Notes under the pieces: model-generated
What the model saw: only the letters and a program-made list of their open reading frames with translations
Databases searched by the model: none
Told to the model about the DNA's origin: nothing
Shown: positions 1-11,864 of the stretch, piece after piece
Numbering within the stretch: position 1 is the first letter of the stretch
Layout of the letters: each line of letters opens with the position of its first letter
Origin: Cyclospora cayetanensis
Lineage: Eukaryota; Apicomplexa; Conoidasida; Eucoccidiorida; Eimeriidae
Direction of reading: 5' to 3'
DNA: 64,000 bases
Assembly (NCBI RefSeq): GCF_002999335.1
Contig: NW_020312170.1
Coordinates: 1 to 64,000, forward strand
Position numbers and translations under genes: made by a program

Positions 1-315
1 CTGCAGATGGCGCTGCATGCATCTCTCTGTCCACTCATAGCGCCTCTGCAGATGGCGCTGCATGCATCTCTCTGTCCTCTCATAGCGCCTCTGCAGATGG
101 CGCTGCATGCATCTCTCTGTCCACTCATAGCGCCTCTGCAGATGGCGCTGCATGCATCTCTCTGTCCACTCACAGCGCCTCTGCAGATGGCGCTGCATGC
201 ATCTCTCTGTCCACTCATAGCGCCTCTGCAGATGGCGCTGCATGCATCTCTCTGTCCACTCACAGCGCCTCTGCAGATGGCGCTGCATGCATCTCTCTGT
301 CCTCTCATAGCGCCT
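1..315. repeat. 45-bp minisatellite, 7 copies
   Basis: Seven head-to-tail copies of a 45-bp unit beginning ctgcagatggcgctgcatgc, at 1, 46, 91, 136, 181, 226 and 271, differing by only a few substitutions (cca/cct and catag/cacag near the unit end). The unit is a multiple of three, so one frame stays open through the array. That frame differs from the HECT exon that follows, and a splice acceptor (ttgcag) lies just downstream at 348-353, so the array is more likely intronic than coding. The array may extend beyond the left edge of the window. Confidence 0.9.
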
Positions 316-353
316 CTGCCGCTGTGTGCACCTGTGGGGTGTTTAAATTGCAG

Positions 354-1602
354 CGCAACTGCAAAGTGGTGTACGACTTGTGCGATGAACGAGAACGTCA
401 GCTGGTCAGTTGGCTCTGGGAAGCTTTGCGAGGCTTCACTCCCGAAGAACGGCGTCTCTTTCTGCGCTTTGTCTCGGGAAGATCTCGCGTTCCTCAAGGA
501 TGGACGCTTGGGCTAGAAGTTGGCGCCCCTTACCCCTCTCGCAAATTCGAGCTGCACATCATGCGGTACGTCTGCCTGCCAGAGGCTGGAAGGGAGGGAA
601 ATCCTCCAGGAGGGAGACGCTCGCGTGCTCTCTACAACCACAGTTGCCTACAACACAGACACATACATATGTATATACACATATATATACATACATATGT
701 ATATACACATATATATACATACATATGTATATACACATATATATACATACATACATACACACACACGTACATACATACATACATACACACACGTACATAC
801 ATACATACATACACACACGTACATACATACATACATACATACATACATACATACACACACGTACATACATACATACATACACACACGTACATACACACAC
901 GTACATACACACACGTACATACACACACGTACATACATACATACATACACACACGTACATACACACACGTACATACATACATGCATACATACACCCCTCC
1001 TTAAGGCGCTGGTTCGCATTGAAAGAGCTGCCGTTGCTCTAGAAGCTGCCAGAGATGGCGAATCTCCACCCTCCCGCGCAGAAGCACTCTAGGAAAACAT
1101 TGAGTGTCTGCTTTCAAATGCTGCCCTTCCCACAGCCAGACAGCTGTGGGAAGGGCAGCAGCACACGGGCATAGTGTTGCTTCTCGTGTGTCTGCCACAC
1201 ACTGAGATACGTAGTACAACAAGACCTTTTGGATAGCGCGACTGTCCGTATGCATAAATGTATGTAAATGTATGTAGGTGTATGTATGTATGTATCTGTC
1301 TGTATGAAGCTGTATGTATGTATGTATCTGTCTGCACGTCTCTTGGTGTGGCTATCTGGTTCAGAGACGAAGAGGCTTTAGAAGCTGTCGATACATCTTT
1401 CTCCGGATCGCACATGGTATCAGGGCAGCGTGTGGACGATCGCTTGCCGTCAGCTAGCACTTGTTTTTTCATGATGAAGCTACCCAAGTACTCTTCCTTT
1501 GCAGTTTTAGAAAACAAACTGCGTACGGCTATTACCTCGTGCTTTGAGATTGACTTGGATGCAATGCACCATCATGCAGAGCAGCCAAACCATGGGATCT
1601 GA
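354..1602 (+). CDS. HECT-type E3 ubiquitin ligase, last two exons (5' end outside window)
   Basis: C-terminal lobe of a HECT domain, which takes ubiquitin from an E2 onto a catalytic cysteine and passes it to a substrate. Exon 354-565 follows the acceptor ttgcag and encodes the segment ending LVSWLWEALRGFTPEERR and FLRFVSGRSRVPQGW, the usual HECT strand and helix around 'FVTGSSRLP'. The donor GTACGT at 566 and the acceptor ggttcag before 1365 join in phase (codon CG|A). The last exon, 1365-1602, encodes LPSASTCFFMMKLPKYSS, where the TC-F cysteine at 1462-1464 is the active-site residue, then the closing helix KLRTAITSCF and a short tail. The stop is at 1600-1602. The tail after the last helix is longer than in most HECT proteins. 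The N-lobe and substrate-binding parts lie left of the window, so the subfamily cannot be named. The intron holds ACAT/TATG microsatellites and a hairpin. Confidence 0.82.
655..995. repeat. ACAT/ACAC microsatellite in HECT intron
   Basis: About 340 bp of tacatacata, acacatatatat and acacacgtac blocks inside the intron between the two HECT exons. It generates long but meaningless open frames on both strands (Tyr-Ile-His and Tyr-Val-Cys repeats). A second, shorter TATG tract lies at about 1257-1330. Confidence 0.9.
1119..1160. repeat. 18-bp perfect inverted repeat with 6-nt loop
   Basis: Arm 1119-1136 (tgctgcccttcccacagc) is exactly complementary to arm 1143-1160, leaving the loop cagaca. It lies in the HECT intron. 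It could form a stable RNA hairpin; no function is assigned. Confidence 0.85.
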
Positions 1603-4600
1603 TGACAGATACACCCCAATGCTGCGCTGCTCACGCTGAGCCTGCTTCAATAACTTCTTTGGAACGGCTGCTGAGATCCGTCTGGGTGCTGCAATCGAAG
1701 CAGACGGGGAAACGCAGCGGCGGAAGCTTTGGCTGCCGTGTGAATACGTGCTCTCATTGCATGCTCTCTCTGAGGCAGCAGGAGTCGCCTTTGGCAGCGT
1801 CCACGAACGACGAGCTCTGTGTTTTGAAATAGTGAGGGGAGGTGTTTCCTCCCGAGGGAAGGGGGAGGGGGGAAGAAGGAAGGAAGGGACGATGCGGTTG
1901 GAGACAGGAGGGTAGATGTGGGTGGGGGTCTGGTGAGGCATCCAGAAAACAGGGTTAAGATGGCGCTTAAGGCTGAACTGCTGCTGAGCTATTATGCAGG
2001 CGTCAAATAGCCGGCAAGCATCGAACTGCGAGGAATAGTGTAGGTTATTCGGAGGTGCCTTGCTGCTGGCAGAGGATTTTAGTATCGGTGTTTTGTTGTT
2101 TCTCAAGGAAAGGGACAAAAATCTGCTGCTGCTGAGCCACTTACCGGCAAAACTACCGCGTATGAGGGGATCATTCATTCAGCGTCTTGGAAGAAAGCCA
2201 AAGCTGCTTAGCTTGCAATCGCCCTCGTGCCTAAATGTTGCCACACGTTCAAACATTGGGTGTGTCAAACACATACGAAGGAGTAGACAGGGCTTCTGAC
2301 GGTGCTGGGAAATGCCGATTGTGGGTGGTATTGGCTTATGCGACTGCAACCTTCCTCCCCCCTCTTGTTTTCCGACGTCTGCACCGCACATGTGACTTTA
2401 AAGCGGCATCCAAGAGTTTTTCGCAACTGCGCTGCAGCTGAACAAGCGCATAGAGCTGAGGGGGCTCATAGACACCCAGCACTGCATGCTTGCACGAACG
2501 GCAAATTGGAGGGAATACATCGCGCGGGAAGCTACTCGCCAGTAGAGGCCTGTCATTGGCATCCACGCTGGCAGCGAGAGATACGGCTAGAAAACGAGCG
2601 ATGCTGCTTTACTGACCCTGCTATGAGGGCAGATATGTGGAAGTGTGCACAGGTTGTTACCGGCAGCCTACGCTTTACGCAAGGAGCTATGTTACACTTT
2701 GCCATTCTCTCATACAAATTTGACTCATGTTGGATTCTACTGCTCGTATTTCGTTTCTACTGGACAGTTAACTGTATGCAACAAGATGCTACTCCGTGTT
2801 AGTGCGCGCAACATGCTACGTGCACCTAGTAGCTGTGATTTTTAAAATAGCTTTCAGAAAGAAGCATCGTGCAACCTAGTTTTAGCCCTACTTTTTCAAG
2901 AAGAGATCAGCCCGACACTATGATACGAACACCATTTTACTGCCCAGAGGGACCACCAGTCTTTAATGCAACCTATGTAGAACTTTCAGGATTTCGATGG
3001 TCCCAGAGTTGTTCGCCCTCTTAGTTTCTCCTGCAGTACAGTTGTACAGTAAAGCGTAAGAAATCTACCTAAAGTTGTCTCTGACACGCTCCCACAACGC
3101 CCCAGCGACTCGCCATTGTGCAGTGCAGCCGCTTTTCGTCAGTGGTGGTTCACAGTCCTTAATTAAGGCCCATGAATTGTATTGTTTGACACCCAAGCAC
3201 CCGCTATTCTTGACGAGGTTCAGTTTGACAGCGGATGAAGCTAGATGAAACACGACTAAGCGAAGTATAGAGCCTGGCCTGCTCTGGTTCGGAGAACACC
3301 GAACATGCGTCGATTGTACACTTACACTTTTGTCCCGGCGAGTGCAAAGTATGATTATTTCAATGCGGTTCATGGTGGGATTCACACCACAATGAACTGG
3401 CTCTTGGAGGGCGCTGCAGCAGATGCTCGGCATTTTCATGCCCAAATTGTCAGCAGGTGGAGCCATATTATTATCTTGCTTTCAGCCTTGTGCAAATTTT
3501 GGGTGCCTGAACGAACTTGAACCGAGCTAACGTCCGAACTTATTGTCGGATTGCTGGAGGTCAAGGGTAAGAAAAACACCTACTAGATTGCTTCCGACAG
3601 GTTCAGCGAATATACCCACTTCCTTACTTCCTCCAGCTTTGTCACGACTCATGCGTTCGCGCAATTATTCTTGAATAATTTGTGAAACGCTTGTAGATTC
3701 CTCAATACTACGATTATGAATAGCGTTACAAAGCTCGTAAGTGCAGTCCGGCGTGCCGTATGTGTCGACTAAATATTGACAAAAAACTAACTACTGCAAA
3801 TCACCCTCAGGCAGGCAGGTTGACAGACAAACCCTCCAGCCGCAGTCGTCTACAGTACTTGAAACTCTGTGCTCACAAAATCCAATTGCTTGGCTTGCGA
3901 TTTCTCTTCTTGCCTGTTGGTTCTGTGATACAGTGGTATCCTGGTGTGAACATTACTCCCCCGCATCCCTGGTCTACACAAAGGAACCCTCTCCGATTGC
4001 AGCCTGGATCTATTAGTCCGGCGTAAGCAGCCACTCATAGCACGGTGGGAGCTAGACAACAGCTAGCTACAGCGATTTATCTCATCGCACGATCACATTC
4101 CTTCTGGTGTGTCTCCGGCGTCCAAATAGTCCTAGAATGCAGCATAGCTACGTTTCCCTCTGTACCGTCCGCTTCCACACGGACCCCTTCATTCGCGCAG
4201 CATGCACAAAGCTCAGGAAAGATCATCATGAAGCGATGATAAGCAGCAGTCATCCGTGTGCTTTGAGCCTGGGCATATGGTCCTAGTGAATCGACTGACA
4301 TTACGAGGTGCCTCAGAACGTGACCAAACGAAACATCTTGAGATCAGCTGCCTTAAGCCATTTGCCACTCTCACATGAATCTGCGTTTTTTTAATTCCGC
4401 AAGTTTCCTCCAAACTTGAATGTGCCACAAAAATATCGATATTTACTTTCTAGGAATACTGCAAAACTATTTGAGGTATTCGCTGACTTTGTTGCAAAAT
4501 GGAGCCCATATGGAGGCGTAGGAGCCATAGGGTAGACGTGCCGGATCCAAGATTATTTGAAAGTCGAGGACACATACGACGGGAGTCTCTCGTGAAATGA

Positions 4601-5790
4601 AGTGGAACGTTGGCCTCATTGGCTGCCGAAGAAGCAGTTGCAGGCTACACTGCCTGCGGGAATTCTTGCGGCTGTGGTTGACTTGCAATGCTGGATACCA
4701 TTGACGGTAGTCAATGCGGTTGCTAGTAGTTAGCCTTTCCCAGTGCATGCGTTCCCCGTTACAGCTACCTTCGCGCATAGGTATCGCTTGAAAATCCCTG
4801 GATTATTGTAAAGGTGTCCTTTCCATTTGTATTTATGCGCAGGTCCTCTCAGCTGTGCTGCCTTTTGCATTGAATTCTTATGCTGCATGCACCTGCTCTA
4901 TTGGCATGCAAGCATTGCTTTATGAGGGGCGAAGGAACTGCTGAAGTGGTATGCACTCTGATCAACTCTACGGATCATACATTTCTGCTGTGTCCTTGCA
5001 AAAAGCTTACAATTTTTACTGCTCCGACGACAGCGAGCCATCGAGGCGACGCGGTCGTATGGGTTTGCTCCTTTGTGTGCTGCTGCTGACACAATGACAC
5101 AGGAGTGTTAGCTCTGTACAAGAAGACACGGTGTTTGCATGGGTGGTAGATGAGCTGTGGAACCAGCTGTAGATGCTAGGGGTGCCTCAATGGTGCAGCT
5201 CCGCTCACCTAGAACGAAAAAATGAATGCCTTCTTATAAGTTTGTTGCTGCAAAGCCTGGATTTAAGTATCCCTTTACTAAGACCATACATGAGGTCTTA
5301 CAGTTAGCGCCTGCACTGAGGTGTAGTGAATCGCCGCGGTGTCGCGAGAGCGCGTCTGTGACCACGCGGGTGAAGCCCCTCAGACACTTTTGTGCAAACT
5401 CGTGCAGTACGAGGAGTTAAAACGAGCGAGCAACTCCAGGGTTATTGTCTTCCTAAAGACACTACGTAAGTAACGCTTGATACTCCCGGTCAGTCCAGAC
5501 AGTAAAATGACGCCCATGTCTTAGTGCCAGGTTTTTCTCGCTTAGCCACACTTCACATGCATTCTTTGCTGGCACTTTATACCTTTCATTGCTTTCGATG
5601 AAGCGATGAGAATGAAAAGAAATAATCTGGAGGTGCAGCATCAAGCGGATTCCAGCCTTATGTGTACAGCTTGTCGTTTCTGCCTCAAAGCCTATTTATT
5701 TTTTAGTTTGAAGAGAGGAAGCGGCTGATATATTACATTAGTTGCGTAGCATGGGGCGTTGGTAGTAGCTTATGGGATAGAGCATTAGTG

Positions 5791-5848
5791 TTTTGTGGTA
5801 TTATTAGCGTAGTATACTTTTTGTGGTATTATTAGCGTAGTATACTTT
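5791..5848. repeat. Tandem duplication of about 28 bp
   Basis: Two adjacent near-identical copies of a segment containing gtggtattattagcgtagt, the second starting about 28 bp after the first. It looks like a recent replication-slippage duplication in an AT-rich intergenic stretch. Confidence 0.75.
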
Positions 5849-8106
5849 TTGTTGTATTGAATTCGTTTTCAGTGGCCATTGTTGAGGGTGTGTGCTAAAA
5901 GCTGAAGCCCCCCTTCGTTTTGGGTTAAACGCCACGGGTTGTGCAAACTCACTGCGACAGGAAATGGATGACAAGTCAGTGCAGCTTGCCATTTTACACA
6001 AAGAGACATTCTGGTGGACTAGCTGTATTACTATCATACAGTGGCCAGTCGCTAGCTGCGCATACGCGAGGGTGTGGTCTTTTAGCATGATGCTGCCCTT
6101 GATTTGCAACAGCTAGAACATCACGGCATCTGCATGCAAAACATCAGTGCGCAAATGCCCTGATAAGGTTCGGCAACGTGCATCCCCAGTGTCCGACCTC
6201 CCATGACGTAGCATACCTGTATGTAAGAGATATAGAGGAAGAGAATTTTGAAAAGTAAATGACGACCGTGTACATTTTGTTTGTACGTCACATCGTTTTC
6301 GTTCAGATCAAACGGAAGCTAAAAGAGGAAGACTACAGTAAGGCAGGAAGTGAGAGCAACAAAATGGCTGGAAAGGTTTGGTTACAAATTGAAGACAGCA
6401 AGGAGTGCACTCTAATTCGCAACGTACGGCGATTCGCAATGTGTTGCGCACCATATCTCTGCGAGACGGCCAACCACACGCCGACCAAGGTAGCACGCTG
6501 TTCCGTCCCCCCAAACTGAAAATCCCCGGAAAAAACTCAGAACGTTGGTTTCCTTCAGACCCCCCAAAGAACAAAAAGTGCAGGAATGAAAATTCGCGAG
6601 TAACGATCCGCTTGAGGCTGCTGGCAAAGAGTTGCTGCCCTGCTTTTGGCTTTCTGTCATATGTGTATATTTTGTCTGATGTGTTTTCCAATTAGAGCGT
6701 ATAAAAAGCTTTCTTGTGCACTTAACTCTTTCCCCGTTCGGGAGATCAACCGCTCACTGCCGCACCACTGCCGTTGGTTGTCAGAGAAATGACACTCGTC
6801 ACCGGGCAGCGCGACAGTCGGCAGTGTTGAAAGCAGCTAGGTCCCAGTTTGCGTTTCCTGAAGAAGCGGCAGCAGTCCAGGAAAATACAGGGAATTGGTA
6901 TTACTTTTGAAATGCAAGCCCGTGGAACTTGACACCTTTTTCCGCGTGCGAAAAGGTAAAGACCACGCTGTGACTGGCTCAACTTTTTTGCCGCATTTGG
7001 CTTAATTTTTGCAGCCAAAAACAGAGCTCTAGGAATGCGATTCCTCTTAAAATTGAATCTTCGTATGGCTTCAGCTGTTTTCCCACAACAGGTGACGCGG
7101 TCGCCCAGGGTGCTGTAGGTGCTCTTAAACGTTCCGGCTGACTACTAAGGCAAGCTGTTCGTCTACGTCATGCCTTTTGCGAGCAAATGTTTTTCCTTGA
7201 TTACACCTCTCTCTTGATAAAGCGTACTGTTTGAGCCGTTCCTAATCTCTCAGACTTGGTGGTTGGGCTGGTCTTGGCACAAATGGATGGGTAAGGGCTT
7301 GTATGATAGCTTGAGCTACTACAGTAAGCCCTCCAAAAGGCTGTGTTCTCTACATCAATAATCTCCATTGAAGTCCTTTCCCCTCATATAAACAAGTATA
7401 AAGGAACACTCGTTTCCGTTTTCTAAAACGCAAAGCGCGATATCTGCAACCGGTCGATGGAAGTTTTCAGTATTTGCCCATCCTTACAGTGTCACGAATT
7501 TCTAGTGTGCATAGGCTCATCGATGCATCCATGAACTATTTATCGGCTGACCACTCAGGTCCCTCTAGAAACTTTGGAGCTGCTATGTTTACATTAGCTT
7601 ACAGGCCATGGCTGTCCAACAGGCGATGTGCCACACTCAGTTTTCTTCCTAGAGAGATCTTCTTCAAGCTGGTTTCCTCAGAATCTAAAATATTGTATTA
7701 GGTATTAACTGGATGGAAGTCATCCAGCTGTTGTAGGGGCAACTGACATCGCGCTGCACCTACAGCCAGTGAATCTACTGGCAACAGCCACACACCAGAT
7801 TCAATACAAACTTCGGATAAACAAGTAGTGAGAGTTTTCTGGAAGATCCTTTGTCTTCTGGTACCAAAGACTGTCAGAGGTTCCGACATGGGGCAAGAGG
7901 ATCAGCTGGAGTGTGCAGCTGCACCCTTAGCACTGCCAGCATTCACAGCGTGTGGCATATAGCATCTAGAGCTCATGCTCATAAGTTTGCATCTTATGTC
8001 GAACTACGTGCTCAACAACACAGAATATACACAAACATATAAAACAATTAGTCAACTGTTCAAGAGTTCTCAGTTCAATATATGCAGCGGAACAGAAAGC
8101 GTTCAA

Positions 8107-8141
8107 GGATGGGAAGCAACAGCGCGTGTTGCTTCCCATCC
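8107..8141. repeat. 15-bp perfect inverted repeat with 5-nt loop
   Basis: Arm ggatgggaagcaaca (8107-8121), loop gcgcg, arm tgttgcttcccatcc (8127-8141). No mismatch. It lies in a gene-poor stretch about 0.9 kb before the unrecognised 4-exon gene. A structured RNA element or cruciform is possible, but nothing in the context decides this. Confidence 0.85.
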
Positions 8142-9030
8142 TATCGGGAACTCTAAGCTGCGCGGGCAGGGTAACGGGCTGCTGGTCTTGAATATTCAAA
8201 AACTTTCTATTAGGTTTGTGCAGATTCTTGAATGCAGTATCTTACCCATGGATAACCTAAGAGGATCGTTACTGTTACGCTGGTGCTTGTGACATAGAAG
8301 CCCACACAAAGAGTCTGTATAAACAGCATGCGACATCGCGCGCTGGTCCAGCACGGCTGTCACACGCTGGCCTCGTTTCGTGGCATTTATTTGATCACTG
8401 AAGCATGATTTCAGTGTGGAATCTATGACGCTTTTTCAAGCCTTGCCAGAGTGCATCGCGAGGCCCACAAAGATGCTGCTCGTGGCCAGCGGTACTGCGC
8501 CTGGCTTGATTCGCTTGACACAGCCTTATACAGCACAATTTCCAGCGAGTGTCAGTTTCTCCGTACTGTTTGAGGCCGCCTCGGGTTCTGTAACAGGTCG
8601 TCGTCTGTGCAGCACCCAAAGTGGAAAACTAGCTTAAATTGGCTCGCTTATGTCAACAGGGTAGAGTGTCTCACCCAAAACTTCATAAATAGGTGTCATG
8701 ATGCAGCAGAGGGTCTACCTGGGGTCTCGAAGTCTCAGGGAGTAGCGGCATGTGGTGCTGCGGGGAACGAAGAATGGGGCTTCCTGGGGGGCAAGCCGCG
8801 CAGCAGCGGCAGAGGGGGAATTAACGGCAAAGAGAATACTTTTGCGATTGGGTAAGAGTCCATTTTGTTGTTCTATATGTGAGCTCTAATTTTCTTCTTA
8901 TGCTTAGGCTGTAGCTCAGCAGTTGCCGGCGTCATTTCTGTGTATGCTCCCCGCGGGCTGCGCTGCGCGCCAGGCGCCATAGAACCAGGTCCAATCTCCC
9001 TCTTCTCAAGTCTTAGCTCGGATTCTGGAA

Positions 9031-11864
9031 ATGAATACCGACTGGAAGCAGCTTCTACTGATTGCAGGTGCGTTCTCGCCTTCGAATCCGCAGATGGGCA
9101 ATGGCCGGTACATCTGAATTGCTGCGTGCCTCTAGCTGTTTCTTCGCATATCCCGGTGCATCTGCGTGGAATTCACTGACCCGTGAGCCTCTTTGGCCTC
9201 ACGGTGGCTTCAGATAGGTGGGAAGGCTCCCTCTGACGAGCTACAGCCCTGTGTGGACATGTTCGCCTGCCGGCCGTTCCACAGGTGGCTCGCCTCTCGT
9301 GCGAGTTTGTTGTCTTCTGGCGCGTTACCCCCTTAGAGACCTCGCCAAGCGGGGGCCAACCATGCTGCAGGACCGTTGCTGCATGGTTTCTATGCTTGTA
9401 GGGTTCCTGACCCCCTGCTTTCCGTACAGGCGACCTGCTTTTGATTGCAATACAGCGCGTCTGTATGGATGCAATGATACGCGTTCAATATCATTGCTGT
9501 CCTGTGGCCGATGGGCGTTAGGCTGTAGCTTTCAAAGTGGTAGCCTTGAGGGTGTAAGCGAATGCAGCTGCCGTGATGATAGCATTGGGCGCCGAGCTCC
9601 ATGAGGAATATTTCTTCGCCTAGAAAGCGAGAAACTGACAGTGGCAGCATTTTGTTGAGATCTATTATATCCAGAAACGCCCTTCTCTTTTCCGCCCCTA
9701 GTGTTTCCTGCCATTCTGATGATAGCATTGGGCCCTGAATATCTGAATGATACACTTTACGGCTGCACGATGCAGCTACTGACCAAAGGCAGAAATTTCC
9801 CAAAACAACGCGTATGCAGGGGCCTTGCATGTTTATCAACAAATGCACCGGGAATTGCATTTGAATATTCTTCCATTTTTGGTGACGCGTTTTCGTTCTG
9901 TTGGTTTGCTCATGCAGAATGTTTGTGTCTGCGCTTTGAGCACGGGCGCTGCGTTGTTTTCGCCCGTCTCGTTTTTCTATGAACTCTGAGTGTTGCTGTT
10001 GGTGTGTCTCTACGTTCATGCATGTATGTGTATGTATGTGTGTGTGTATATGCCCCCCTCTCCCCATGTGACGTTGTTTTCGGGTGCTGACACCGCGTGT
10101 TCAACGCATTGCGGGCTAAGCCCTTGGGGATTTTCCCTCTTGAGCGCGATATGTGCGGAGCAGCAGCACGTCAGTGGGGGCTGGTGGTCTGTGGTTTGAG
10201 CTGTTTGACTGAAGCCGGGTGTATCATCTATGTGTCTGCGCGTGATGCAGGGGGAGTAGCGGTCACGGGGGTGGCTGCGTATTATCTCCTTAGGGATGAT
10301 GGGGCGGCATCCAAGGAGAGAGACTCGGATAACACGAAGCTTAATCAAAATGACGTGAGCCATTTTACGTGCTCTTTGTCTTCCCATGCTGTGTCTTCAG
10401 TTCTGAGGGCACCTCTCCTTCTCCCGATGCTGGAGCCGTAGCTGCCTCTTCGTCCTGGGGAAAGGGGGCTAGGAGGGGGAGAATGGGAAAGATGCATGGG
10501 TGTTGCGGGCTGTCCTCTTCTGTGCTCCCTGGCGGCAGCAGAAATTTCGATTACTGTGGATAGTGTACGCGCAGCGCCGAACGTTCAGAAAGAAAATTGT
10601 GCATGCATGTATTGCAAATCGCAGGCCACAAAGGAGCAGGTGTTGATGGTCCTCCAAGACATCATGGCCACGCAAGAGAAAATGAAGTGCCTTTTGAAGA
10701 AGTTTACTCAGAAATTCGTGGATGAGGAGTGCACGTACGTGTTAGACCCCTTCAGTACAACTCGCCGCGATCATGGATGTCGATGTTGCATGCGTGGGCG
10801 GGCTTTGGATGTCTTTTCGCTTTCCCTGGCGGTATCGAGGTGTTTTGAACTGGAAAGTGTCGCTTGTGATGGAGGATCTTGTAGTTTGTGGCTCTAGTCT
10901 TGAGGGCAGCTTTGTTTTACTCCATTTTCTGTGCTGGATGCCGCTTCAGATTTCAAGAAGCATGCTCTTTGGTGGCAAAACAGAACCCCGAGGATCCCTT
11001 GGCGCGGTACGGGTTGACCGTCGCTACGTTCGACAGCTTGCTGGACAAGTTCGGAGAAGACCCTGAAGTCAAAGATTTCGTGCTTAGCATCATGGGATGC
11101 GCCTCAGCCCCTAAGTATGACAGTGACTTGGCAGCTTCGTGCCGTCCCCCGTCGTGTGCTGACTTTCATTTACGCGTCTTGGCGCTCAGTTTGTTGCCGA
11201 TAGGCTGTGCACGCTTAAGTGGATTGCACGCCCCATCGTATCGACGTTTCTTTCTTGTTTGGCGTTCAACGGCAGTTGTCATGTCACTGTGGGTTGCGGG
11301 GTAGGGAGGGTTGCACTCATGAGGCTGCACGCCTTGCCTCCTGCATGCCTGCGTTTATTTTTTAAAAAAGAGGCGCGTCATTTTTTGGGCTTTGCACAGC
11401 GTGAACATGCTCTGCTTCACTGCGTCTGAATGGGCTGGCTGCGCTTTTCTAGTTCAAGGGAAGCATGTGTCTGTGCATGTATGTGGTTGTATGTCTGAGC
11501 ACATCATTCGGGCCTCTGCGCTGCGCATGCTGTTTGTGTAATGCTCTGCTTGTGCAGCCCCAGCGCGGCAGCGTATCAGATTACTACAGAACGCCTAATC
11601 AAGGTGCACGAGTTCATGCGGGACGAGCTGCAAGCCTTGGCAGCGGAGGCGGGGTGCTTGCCTAAGGAAGACACGAAAGTCATTGCTTTGGCTGCGCAAG
11701 CATACGTTGGGGCGTTGGTGCAAAAGCAGTTTGGACTGCGAGGAGAGGACATTGAGGGGGCGGTCATGCTGAATCACAAAGCACTCGCGGCGGATGCGAA
11801 ATTCACATTGGTGAACTGTGCAATTCAAAAAACCATGAACGATCTCGTAGACCCTGAGTCGTGA
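9031..11864 (+). CDS. Unrecognised 233-residue helical protein, 4 exons
   Basis: I do not recognise this protein. The model joins 9031-9067, 10542-10734, 10950-11114 and 11558-11864. All three junctions agree in phase and the total is 234 codons including TGA. Donors are GTGCGT, GTACGT and GTATGA; acceptors are gcagcag, gcttcag and tgtgcag. The product starts MNTDWKQLLLIAE and is then mostly predicted helix. It has a cysteine pair (CACMYC) near residue 42, a lysine-rich helix (KMKCLLKKFTQKF) and a segment PEDPLARYGLTVATFDSLL. The C-terminal third is acidic, alanine-rich and low in prolines. There is no signal peptide or membrane segment beyond the weakly hydrophobic first exon. The 37-nt first exon is the least certain part because the 1474-nt first intron gives many alternatives. 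Exons 2-4 are well supported as coding by mutual phase and composition. Function is unknown. Confidence 0.6.

Larger units (their letters stand above)
1603..9030. other. Gene-poor stretch of about 7.4 kb
   Basis: No exon could be supported here. All open frames are short and none shows a recognisable domain or a phase-consistent splice partner. Visible items are a direct duplication of about 28 bp (ttttgtggtattattagcgtag) at about 5791-5848 and a perfect hairpin at 8107-8141. Coccidian genes elsewhere in this window use exons as short as 45 nt, so a hidden short-exon gene cannot be excluded. Confidence 0.5.

Noticed and set aside
7..516. Frame through the 45-bp repeats
   Set aside because: The repeat unit is divisible by 3, so the frame is open by construction. 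It is out of frame with the HECT exon and lies upstream of its acceptor.
559..1019. Open frames rich in Tyr-Ile-His or Tyr-Val-Cys
   Set aside because: Products of the ACAT microsatellite, which has no stops in several frames; it lies in the HECT intron.
1507..2178. 223-residue minus-strand frame
   Set aside because: It overlaps the well-supported HECT last exon antisense and shows no domain.
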